A DNA stretch of 18,971 nt from Bacillota bacterium (lineage in GTDB: Bacteria; Bacillota; Clostridia; Saccharofermentanales; Fastidiosipilaceae): assembly GCA_023442635.1 (NCBI GenBank), contig JAEZYR010000009.1, forward strand, positions 1 through 18,971, read 5' to 3'. Positions 9,151 to 15,685 of the stretch are shown here, one piece after another. The notes under the pieces were generated by a model. It was not told the DNA's origin and ran no database searches. It saw only the letters and a list, made by a program, of their open reading frames with translations. Position numbers and translations under genes: made by a program. Numbering within the stretch: position 1 is the stretch's first letter; the number at the start of each line of letters is the position of its first letter.

Positions 9151-9429
9151 TCAATGCAATTGCCTCAGAATGAACTGGACAATGTCTTCGATGCAGCGCA
9201 GAGCATCAACCGATTCATCTGGAATGCGCATATTGTAATGGGTCTCAAGATCGACCACGACTTCAAACAAGGCCAAAGAGTCCATGTTCAAGTCATCAAT
9301 CAAATCGGCATACGTTGAAATGCTCTCAACTTTCTGACCCGAGGCCTGAGCCACGCAGGCACTGACGACTGCCAAAACCTGCTCATAATCTTCTTTTGGG
9401 TGAGAAGCGGATTGACCGTTATCGCTCAT
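9151..9429 (-). CDS. acpP: Acyl carrier protein
   Basis: A 92-residue acidic acyl carrier protein. The phosphopantetheine attachment site is Ser51 in DLIDDLNMDSLALFE, followed by the usual helix III/IV pattern (IPDESVDALRCIEDIVQFI). About 13 polar residues precede the first helix, making it slightly longer than typical ACPs of 75-80 residues. The ATG overlaps the upstream MarR stop by 4 nt (ATGA) and has GAGGAGG just upstream within the MarR gene. No fab genes, plsX or rnc lie beside it, unlike the main acpP of most Firmicutes, so it may be a second or specialised ACP. Acyl donors could come from the nearby ligase, and acceptors could be PlsC (inference). Confidence 0.92.
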   Translation of the reverse strand: MSDNGQSASHPKEDYEQVLAVVSACVAQASGQKVESISTYADLIDDLNMDSLALFEVVVDLETHYNMRIPDESVDALRCIEDIVQFILRQLH

Positions 9430-9962
9430 CGTGCCTCCTCAGAGCCTTCTTTATCTTCGCCTAAATGGCTGTAGCGTTCATATTGTTCCATCAAATACTC
9501 ATCAATACGACCAAGCATATCCAAAAGCAAGTGGCGCTCGTGTTCGTCGTAGTGCTGAACGACCCGCTCCACTAATAAAAGATGAAAGCGCCACAAAAGT
9601 CGGCAAGCGACCTTGCCTTTGCGCGTCAACTCGAGCAAGACAATACGACGATCCTGGCTTGCCCGTTGTCTTGAGACGTATTTTTTGCGTACCAAGCGAT
9701 CAACAGCCACGGTCAAGGTGCCTGTTGTAATGTTCAGGGCTGCGGCCGTCTCCCCCATGGTTTTGCGATCATAGGGTCCGATGGCAGCTAGCGTATGCAT
9801 TTCAGTTTTGGAGAGGTCGGGAAAGTAGCCTCGGATGAGCGCTTCATCCATGGTTAGCATGATTTGCTTCTGAATAGATAGCAAGCGATCGAGAACCTCT
9901 CGCTCGTAGCCCATGGCTTCCATTTCGGACTCAGATGCTTCTGGCAAATAGGCTGCCGGCAT
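9426..9962 (-). CDS. MarR-family transcriptional regulator
   Basis: A winged-helix regulator of 178 residues. The helix-turn-helix and wing are seen in MGETAAALNITTGTLTVAVDRLVRKKYVSRQRASQDRRIVLLELTRKGK, the standard MarR pattern with the conserved D-R-R in the wing. Helices before and after would form the dimer interface. I place the start at the ATG 9962-9960 and not at the in-frame TTG 9980, because AGGAGG (9972-9977) lies 9 nt upstream of the ATG and inside any longer version. It follows ackA by 36 nt and overlaps acpP by 4 nt. Its place immediately before an ACP gene recalls FabT of streptococci, a MarR repressor that uses acyl-ACP as co-repressor. A FabT-like role is an inference from position, since MarR proteins are too diverse to assign ligand by eye. 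Confidence 0.88.
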   Translation of the reverse strand: MPAAYLPEASESEMEAMGYEREVLDRLLSIQKQIMLTMDEALIRGYFPDLSKTEMHTLAAIGPYDRKTMGETAAALNITTGTLTVAVDRLVRKKYVSRQRASQDRRIVLLELTRKGKVACRLLWRFHLLLVERVVQHYDEHERHLLLDMLGRIDEYLMEQYERYSHLGEDKEGSEEAR

Positions 9963-9971
9963 TTCCCGTCC

Positions 9972-9977
9972 CCTCCT
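9972..9977 (-). promoter_or_regulatory. Ribosome binding site deciding the MarR start
   Basis: AGGAGG on the minus strand, 9 nt upstream of the ATG at 9962. An upstream in-frame TTG at 9980 would place this sequence inside the coding region and has no ribosome binding site of its own, so the shorter protein is preferred. Confidence 0.7.
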
Positions 9978-9998
9978 CAACGTTTCAATGATTACAGC

Positions 9999-11207
9999 TT
10001 ATAGCTCACTGACCAAGCGCGCAGTATCCATAGCGATCATCAACTCTTCGTTGGTCGGGATGATCCATACTTCTACCTTGCTGTTTGGCGTGGAAATGCA
10101 GAATTCTTGGCCGCGAGGGGCGTTTTCGTTCTTTTCGGCATCGATCTCAAGACCGAGGAAGGTCAAATACTCACAGACACGACGGCGCACACTCGGCGTA
10201 TGCTCACCCACACCAGCGGTAAAGACCAAACCATTCAGACCGTTCATAGCGGCTGCATAGGCGCCGACATACTTGGCAATCTGATAGCCGAAGATATCCA
10301 AAGCCAGCAGAGCGCGCTCATTACCCGCATCTTCTGCTTCGCAGAGGTCACGGAAGTCAGAACTGATACCCGACAGGCCTTTCATACCTGATTCTTTGTT
10401 CATCAGGTGATCCACATCATCAATGGTCCACTCTGGATTGCACTGCATCAAATAGCGGACAATAGCTGGATCGATATCGCCGCAACGGGTTCCCATCGGC
10501 ACGCCGGCCAAGGGGGTCAAGCCCATGCTGGTATCCACACATTTGCCAGCTTGCACAGCCGCTAAAGACGAGCCGTTACCCAAGTGAGCCGTCACAATTT
10601 TGAGATCCTCAACAGGCTTGCCCATCAACTCAGCAGCGCGTTGGGATACATATTGATGCGAAGTGCCATGGAAGCCGTAGCGGCGCACACGATACTTCTC
10701 GTAACACTCATAAGAGAGGCCATAAAGATAAGCCTTGGGTGGCATGGTCTGGTGGAAGGCCGTATCAAAGACAGCGACCTGTGGAGTGCCTGGCATAGCG
10801 GCTTGGCAAGCCTCGATACCAGCTAGGTTGGCTGGATTGTGGAGTGGGCCTAGCGGAATCATTTCGCGCACAGCGGCAAGGACGTCTTCCGTCACCACAT
10901 AGGAGCCAGCGAAGGCCTCGCCAGCATGGAGGACGCGATGGCCTACAGCGGCAATCTCGCTCATGGAGCTAACGGCGCCATGTTCTTTATCCGTCAAGTG
11001 GTGGAGGACGCGCTCCATAGCCACCTGATGATTCGGCAAAGGCATTTCCTCGACAATGCTCTCATCGCCCGTACGGGTATAACGGACAAAAGAGCCTGGA
11101 ATAGCAATGCGTTCGCAGATGCCTTTGGCGAAGATCTCGCCCGTCTCGCTCTCCATAAGCTGGTACTTAAGTGAGGAACTACCAGCATTGACAACTAAAA
11201 TTCGCAT
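9999..11207 (-). CDS. ackA: Acetate kinase
   Basis: Acetate kinase interconverts acetyl phosphate + ADP with acetate + ATP, the ATP-yielding last step of acetate fermentation. The 402-residue length is typical. Seen in order: the N-terminal MRILVVNAGSSSLKYQL, GFHGTSHQYVSQRAAELM, HLGNGSSLAAV, the GLTPLAGVPMGTRCGDIDPAIV signature, and FTAGVGEHTPSVRR in the second nucleotide-binding region. The start has GAGGAG 8 nt upstream. It follows pta by 20 nt, the standard gene pair. Unusually, the downstream gene is a MarR regulator only 36 nt away with no terminator visible between, so ackA appears to be inside a longer operon with acpP and a lipid kinase. Confidence 0.98.
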   Translation of the reverse strand: MRILVVNAGSSSLKYQLMESETGEIFAKGICERIAIPGSFVRYTRTGDESIVEEMPLPNHQVAMERVLHHLTDKEHGAVSSMSEIAAVGHRVLHAGEAFAGSYVVTEDVLAAVREMIPLGPLHNPANLAGIEACQAAMPGTPQVAVFDTAFHQTMPPKAYLYGLSYECYEKYRVRRYGFHGTSHQYVSQRAAELMGKPVEDLKIVTAHLGNGSSLAAVQAGKCVDTSMGLTPLAGVPMGTRCGDIDPAIVRYLMQCNPEWTIDDVDHLMNKESGMKGLSGISSDFRDLCEAEDAGNERALLALDIFGYQIAKYVGAYAAAMNGLNGLVFTAGVGEHTPSVRRRVCEYLTFLGLEIDAEKNENAPRGQEFCISTPNSKVEVWIIPTNEELMIAMDTARLVSEL

Positions 11208-11227
11208 GACTTTTCTCCTCTAGAGCT

Positions 11228-12226
11228 TTATTTTTTGGCCTGTTGAGCCTGGACAGCGGTCAGGGCGACCACACCGACAATATCTTCGGCCGAGCAACCG
11301 CGTGACAGGTCATTAACGGGCTTCGCAATGCCTTGCAAAATAGGACCATAGGCCTCTGCTCCTGCCAAGCGCTGAACCAGCTTGTAGCCGATGTTACCTG
11401 CATTCAAATCAGGGAAAACCAACACATTTGCCTGGCCTGCAACCGTGCTACCAGGAGCCTTGCTCTTGGCAACAGAGGGTACCAACGCAGCGTCTAGCTG
11501 GAGTTCTCCATCGACAGCCAAAGCAGGTGCCTTTTCGTGAGCTAAACGGGTGGCCTCAACAACTTTTTCGGTCAGCTCCGATTTAGCTGAGCCCTTGGTT
11601 GAGTAAGACAGCATCGCAACTTTGGGTGTTTTGAGGGTCCAAACTTCAAAGGAAGCAGCAGATGCGATGGCAATCTCGGCCAGCTGCTCAGCATTTGGAT
11701 TCTCGTTTAGGCCGCAATCCGCGAAAAGTAAAGTTCCGCCTTCGCCATACTGCTCATCCAATCCGGTCATAATGAAATAAGCCGAAACCAATTTCGTTCC
11801 TGGCGCGGTTTTCAGGATCTGTAGAGCTGGACGCAAGGTGTCACCAGTCGAGTGCGCAGCGCCTGCCACCATGCCGTCGGCCAGACCTTGGTGCAACAGC
11901 ATGATGCTGAAGTAGAGCTCGTCATCCATGAGATTCTTGGCCTTTTCGGGCGTCATGCCCTTGTGCTCGCGCAGACGAAGCAGTTCGGCCTCAAATGCCT
12001 CTCGCTGATCAAATGACTTTGGATCGATGATCGTTGCACGCTCAAGTCCAGCCTCAGGTGCAGCAGCGCGAACGCTCGCGGGATCGCCGATCAAAATGAG
12101 TTCAGCAAGTCCTTCGTCCAAGATGGTTTTGGCTGCCTCGAGCACGCGTGGGTCATTGCTCTCAGGCAATACAATCCGCTGCGGTTGAGCCTTGGCACGG
12201 CTCCGAATATCCTCCATGAATCCCAT
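11228..12226 (-). CDS. pta: Phosphate acetyltransferase
   Basis: Phosphotransacetylase converts acetyl-CoA and phosphate to acetyl phosphate and CoA, feeding acetate kinase. The 332-residue product is the short form consisting only of the catalytic domain. Characteristic blocks are IVLPESNDPRVLEAA near the N-terminus, FADCGLNENPNAEQLAEIA, VDGELQLDAA, KAPGSTVAGQANVLVFPDLNAGNIGYKLVQRL and GPILQGIAKPVNDLSRGCS. The ATG at 12226 is preceded by a GAGAGGAGA ribosome binding site; M4 is a less likely alternative. It is the first gene of the five-gene unit ending in the lipid kinase, with a candidate promoter and dyad about 40-90 bp upstream. Confidence 0.97.
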   Translation of the reverse strand: MGFMEDIRSRAKAQPQRIVLPESNDPRVLEAAKTILDEGLAELILIGDPASVRAAAPEAGLERATIIDPKSFDQREAFEAELLRLREHKGMTPEKAKNLMDDELYFSIMLLHQGLADGMVAGAAHSTGDTLRPALQILKTAPGTKLVSAYFIMTGLDEQYGEGGTLLFADCGLNENPNAEQLAEIAIASAASFEVWTLKTPKVAMLSYSTKGSAKSELTEKVVEATRLAHEKAPALAVDGELQLDAALVPSVAKSKAPGSTVAGQANVLVFPDLNAGNIGYKLVQRLAGAEAYGPILQGIAKPVNDLSRGCSAEDIVGVVALTAVQAQQAKK

Positions 12227-12266
12227 GAGTAATCTCCTCTCCAGATCGCTTATAGCAATCTCGATC

Positions 12267-12285
12267 CTGAAATGAATGCTTTCAG
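12267..12285. promoter_or_regulatory. 19-bp inverted repeat at the pta transcription start, candidate operator
   Basis: CTGAAA (12267-12272) and TTTCAG (12280-12285) form perfect 6-bp arms around a 7-bp spacer. The dyad touches the -10 and covers the predicted +1, a classic repressor position. Its size suits a MarR dimer, and a MarR gene is third in the operon it would control. That link is inference. Confidence 0.35.
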
Positions 12286-12313
12286 TATAACAGCCTCAAT
12301 TGCGAAAGTTCAG
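12284..12313 (-). promoter_or_regulatory. Candidate promoter of the pta-ackA-marR-acp-lipid kinase operon
   Basis: On the minus strand TATACT (12284-12289) is a good -10, with a weak -35 TGAACT (12307-12312) at 17-nt spacing (or CTGAAC at 18). The predicted start of transcription is near 12277, leaving a leader of about 50 nt before pta. There is no other -10-like element of this quality in the gap. Confidence 0.45.
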
Positions 12314-12324
12314 CTTCTTTTCTT

Positions 12325-14100
12325 CTATTGCGTACCCAATAGCCACCAAGCTTGATCTCCAAGACTGATCCAAGAGCTTTGCTCAGTCGGCCAGTCGCGA
12401 TAGAGCAGACCAAAAATGGGAGAAGTCCTGGCCTCGCTCATCTGTTTCGTACGCAAGTCTTTTTCGAGTCTCTGCCAGGCTGTTGCGTTCTGAGTCCAGC
12501 GATAAAAGCGCAGCCATTGTCCATACACGGCAGCTCGACTAGTCTGTGCTTCGCCTAAGGGCTGCCCGTTCTGAATGGCATAGCGTTCATAGACTTGGTG
12601 ATTGCGTTCGAGCTGTTCAATCCCCGCTATCTCTTCTGTTTGCAACAGCCCCTGACTCAGCAAACTTAACCATATCGGCATTTGCTCTTTAAGCTGGTAG
12701 GCTTCATCCACAGTCCAGGTCAAATAATGTCCACTCGCTGGGTCATAGGCCTGGGCAAAAAAGGGGCGGATTTGGCTTTTTCCTTCCAGCAGAATCGTTT
12801 CGGCTTTTTGTCTTAACGCTGCATATCTCGTATCAAGCGCATCCAGACTTTTGAGGGCTTGTAAATCCAACGATGCCAAACGGATATAGCGAAGCTCTGT
12901 ACCCTTTCGGGGGCTGTCATCAGCTGAATTGGGAAGGTACTGAGCCTGTCCTGGCAGCTGAGCTGGCAGGTCAGCAAGCACATGTCCTGTCCCTTGTGGT
13001 TCTAGCTCTAAGACCCTTCCTTCTAGGGGTGGCCAAGCATCCTGGCTAGCTGCTAAATAGGCTGATGACAAGGCCTCTAGCCCCTGCTTTTCGCCTTCTT
13101 GCAGCCATGCTTGAGCTGTCATCAAAGCCCGCATGGTCATGAGCTGGCTCTTCCAGTCTGGCGCCTCTTGTGCATCGTCGACTTGTCGAAGGGCTTCAGC
13201 CCCAAACAAGACGGCTTGCTGCCTGGCGTTCTCTCGCCATTTGGCCTCTTCCTGCCCTGCTGGCAGTGGTGCTAAAGGCTGCCTTGTCGTATCCAGGTCT
13301 GTTGCCGCTTGGGGAGCAGCAGCATGAGCGGCATAGGGCAGAATCCAGTTGTGGCTCTGCGCTAATTGTTCTATCTGCCTCCAACCTTTGTGAAATGCCT
13401 CTTTTTCACCTAACTCAGCCATAGCTAAGAGCCAAGCTGCTAAGTCTTCGGTCAGCGTTAGTCCAGGCTCCTCTGCATAAAAAAGACCCGATGCGTTGGC
13501 CATAGACCGTGTCGACAGCCACTTTTCATCTACAGTCAAAGCCTGTTGAGCCTGCTGGATCACACGAGGTGCAGAGACTTCTCGCCCGCGCAAGTCGCGG
13601 TTAGCTAAAGACTTGGGCTGTCTGACATCAAAACGGCTTGAGGCCGAAAAAAACGGCCAGTTAAAGTGCTGCCAAGTGGCAAGGAAAACAAGGCAGACCA
13701 GGACGAGGCTGCCCACCACCACACCCGATAGCCACGGCCTCCCTTTCTTGCTGGCTTCTGGTGAACTCGCCGTCGAACTTTTTTGCAAAAATGCCTTTCG
13801 GCTTAAGCCCTCCTCCAAATGCGGGCTTGGCTGACTTGAGTCACCTCGCCTCCCCCTTCGTGGTGTCTTAGCCGGACTTGCTTTTTCGAGTGGAAGCTGC
13901 TTGTGCTGATTTTCTTTAGCTCTCTGCCAGCGCTCCAAGGCTGCTTGCCGCCTGGCTGCCAGACGGTCATCGACAAGATTCTCATCTGCTGTTGGCCTAA
14001 ACTTTTCGTCCGCTTCTTCGCGCGACGGCGCTGGTCTCAGATTTACTGAACGAATCGACAGGCTTTCTTCTTTGTTGAGATTCCGTTCCGTCTTCTGCAT
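12325..14100 (-). CDS. Unrecognised single-pass membrane protein with large helical outer domain
   Basis: The preferred start at 14100 (GAAGGG ribosome binding site at 14108-14113, 7 nt upstream) gives 591 residues; a longer frame to 14250 would run into the divergent tmcAL gene. Residues 1-122 are polar and charged, with basic clusters (TPRRGRRGD), and are probably disordered. One hydrophobic segment spans about 123-142 (WLSGVVVGSLVLVCLVFLAT), with Lys/Arg before it, so the N-terminus should be cytoplasmic and about 440 residues outside. That part is rich in Ala, Leu, Gln and Trp with helical hairpin-like spacing (LTEDLAAWLLAMAELGEKEAF), ending in SWISLGDQAWWLLG. This faintly recalls alpha/alpha-barrel glycoside hydrolases such as family 8, but I see no complete catalytic signature and do not assign a function. 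Monocistronic, divergent from tmcAL. Confidence 0.75.
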   Translation of the reverse strand: MQKTERNLNKEESLSIRSVNLRPAPSREEADEKFRPTADENLVDDRLAARRQAALERWQRAKENQHKQLPLEKASPAKTPRRGRRGDSSQPSPHLEEGLSRKAFLQKSSTASSPEASKKGRPWLSGVVVGSLVLVCLVFLATWQHFNWPFFSASSRFDVRQPKSLANRDLRGREVSAPRVIQQAQQALTVDEKWLSTRSMANASGLFYAEEPGLTLTEDLAAWLLAMAELGEKEAFHKGWRQIEQLAQSHNWILPYAAHAAAPQAATDLDTTRQPLAPLPAGQEEAKWRENARQQAVLFGAEALRQVDDAQEAPDWKSQLMTMRALMTAQAWLQEGEKQGLEALSSAYLAASQDAWPPLEGRVLELEPQGTGHVLADLPAQLPGQAQYLPNSADDSPRKGTELRYIRLASLDLQALKSLDALDTRYAALRQKAETILLEGKSQIRPFFAQAYDPASGHYLTWTVDEAYQLKEQMPIWLSLLSQGLLQTEEIAGIEQLERNHQVYERYAIQNGQPLGEAQTSRAAVYGQWLRFYRWTQNATAWQRLEKDLRTKQMSEARTSPIFGLLYRDWPTEQSSWISLGDQAWWLLGTQ

Positions 14101-14192
14101 AAGCAGTCCCTTCATTCTGAATTTCGTATGGCTAAAGTCAGCTTCTGACATGCTAGTATAACGAGTGAATGCAGGAAGCAGGGTGAAATAAG
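14101..14192. promoter_or_regulatory. Divergent intergenic region with shared -10-like element and dyad
   Basis: AGTATAAC at 14155-14162 reads as TATAAC on the plus strand (tmcAL) and as TATACT on the minus strand (membrane protein), so one AT core could serve both directions. Neither has a convincing -35. A perfect GTCAG-CTT-CTGAC dyad sits beside it at 14137-14149. Confidence 0.3.
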
Positions 14193-15512
14193 ATGTCTGT
14201 TGTTGGCCTGATCGCCGAGTATAATCCTTTTCATTTTGGCCACGCCTCACAGCTGGCTTATTTGCGCAAGCAAGTCCCCGGCGCTACTTTCGTGGTAGCC
14301 ATGAGTCCTTATTTTTCGCAGCGCGGTGAAGCTGCGGTACTTGATCCTTGGACTCGAGCACGTGTGGCTGTTCGAGCCGGTGCCGACCTGGTTCTCGCCC
14401 TCCCTCAAATTTTCGCTATGAGCGAAGCCGACCTATTCGCTCAAGGTGCTGTTCAAACACTAGCGGCTTGTGGACTTGTCGACTATCTTGCCTTCGGCTC
14501 AGAAGCTGGCCAAATCGCAGCGTTTGAGCCTCTGGTTGCTCTACTTGGGCGTTTGGAAAAAGAGGAAAGTCTGCAAGAACGCTGTCTAGCTTGGCAGCGA
14601 GAGGGTGATGGATATGCAAGCGCTTTTGCCAAGTTAGCCACTCAAGAACTTGGCCCTCCTGCCGCCGCATTACTGGAAGGCCCCAACAACATCTTGGCCA
14701 TGCACTACCTCTTTGCAAGCTCCAAACTGCCGTCCGAAGTTCGACCTAGAGCCTTGACGCATCCTCGTTTTGGAGTAGGGGAACAAGAGCAGGCCTCCAC
14801 CTTGCGCCTTCGCCTGCAAGACATGTCTTGCTCCGAATGGGATGCAGCACAAGCCAGCTCAGCCTGGAGTCAGCTCTTGCAGCACATTCCCCCTCATAGC
14901 GCAGCCGCTTTGCTCAACAGCCCTATCAGGCCAGGGGCTTTAGGAGGGCTAGCTTTTGCCGATCTGCGCCGTCTCCCCCTTTCAGAGCTCGAAAGCATCA
15001 GCGGCCTACAAGATGGTTTAGCTGGCCGCCTCGCCAAGGCTGCCCGTCACCTTGAACCCGATACACCAGAGGCAAGCTTGTGGGCAAAACTCGTAGAAGC
15101 TGGGACAACTCGGCACTTAAGTCGGGCTAGAGTCGGACGAAGTCTAGCTGCCCTCTGTCTTCGTCTCACGACAGACCTGCGAGCTAAACAAGAAGAGGCT
15201 GGCGTGCAATATCTGCGCGTTCTTGCCTATAGCAAGCGCGGACAAAAATTACTTGCCAGCATGCGCAAGACGGCCAGACTCCCCCTCATTCTGCGTAGTT
15301 CTGACTTTTTTCACCACAACGCACGTGGGCAGGCCTTTTTTGACCAATTTAATTTTGATCTACGCGCAGCTGATTTGTGGCACTTAGCTGTCAGGGGTAA
15401 AAGCGGCCGAGAATTTCAGCAAATTCCTTTCCGCGACAGCTCCAAAAAGCCTGTTGACATCCCTCTGCCTCTAGCTTTCACGCAAATTTGGGATCCAGCC
15501 ATAAAAGCCTGA
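14193..15512 (+). CDS. tmcAL: tRNA(Met) cytidine acetate ligase TmcAL (YlbM family)
   Basis: TmcAL activates acetate with ATP to acetyl-adenylate and makes N4-acetylcytidine at the wobble position of elongator tRNA-Met. The 439-residue product has the nucleotidyltransferase-like start GLIAEYNPFHFGH with the HxGH motif (H14-H17). MSPYFSQRGEAAVLDPWTRARVAVRAGADLVLALP and LAFGSEAG follow, matching the family blocks (usually MSGNFVQRGEPA). Length is slightly above the usual 400. The ribosome binding site is weak (AGGGTG 7 nt upstream). In many Firmicutes this gene lies near pta-ackA or rpmF; here pta is about 2 kb away with one unrelated minus-strand gene between. Since AckA/Pta set the acetate pool, the enzyme's substrate is made by its neighbours (inference). 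Confidence 0.92.
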   Translation: MSVVGLIAEYNPFHFGHASQLAYLRKQVPGATFVVAMSPYFSQRGEAAVLDPWTRARVAVRAGADLVLALPQIFAMSEADLFAQGAVQTLAACGLVDYLAFGSEAGQIAAFEPLVALLGRLEKEESLQERCLAWQREGDGYASAFAKLATQELGPPAAALLEGPNNILAMHYLFASSKLPSEVRPRALTHPRFGVGEQEQASTLRLRLQDMSCSEWDAAQASSAWSQLLQHIPPHSAAALLNSPIRPGALGGLAFADLRRLPLSELESISGLQDGLAGRLAKAARHLEPDTPEASLWAKLVEAGTTRHLSRARVGRSLAALCLRLTTDLRAKQEEAGVQYLRVLAYSKRGQKLLASMRKTARLPLILRSSDFFHHNARGQAFFDQFNFDLRAADLWHLAVRGKSGREFQQIPFRDSSKKPVDIPLPLAFTQIWDPAIKA

Positions 15513-15685
15513 TCGCAACTCGAGCGTCCAGCCTTCTCTAACCTAAACGCAGCGATCGTACGCACGCGATGAGCTTGTCGACTCTGCATCACGTGGCTTA
15601 GCTTTATGTTAGAGTTGAAAGGCTCAAGATCCTGAGCGTGATCTTGATGTCATTCATAAAATTCATCGCACTTTGGAGGTTTACG
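15513..15685 (+). promoter_or_regulatory. tyrS upstream region with two inverted repeats, no T-box
   Basis: CTCTAAC (15536-15542) is complementary to GTTAGAG (15608-15614), enclosing 65 nt with several small palindromes. A second perfect hairpin TCAAGATC/GATCTTGA (15624-15631 with 15640-15647, 8-nt loop) ends 38 nt before the tyrS ATG. It has no following T-run, so it is not an evident terminator. The T-box core AGGGTGGNACCGCG that often precedes tyrS in Firmicutes is absent. No clear promoter or tmcAL terminator was found. Confidence 0.35.

Noticed and set aside
14101..14250. N-terminal 50-residue extension of the membrane protein
   Set aside because: It would overlap the tmcAL start, and a ribosome binding site with ATG at 14100 fits better.
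15638..15685. N-terminal 16-residue extension of TyrRS
   Set aside because: No ribosome binding site at 15638; GGAGGT before 15686 and the usual protein length favour the later start.
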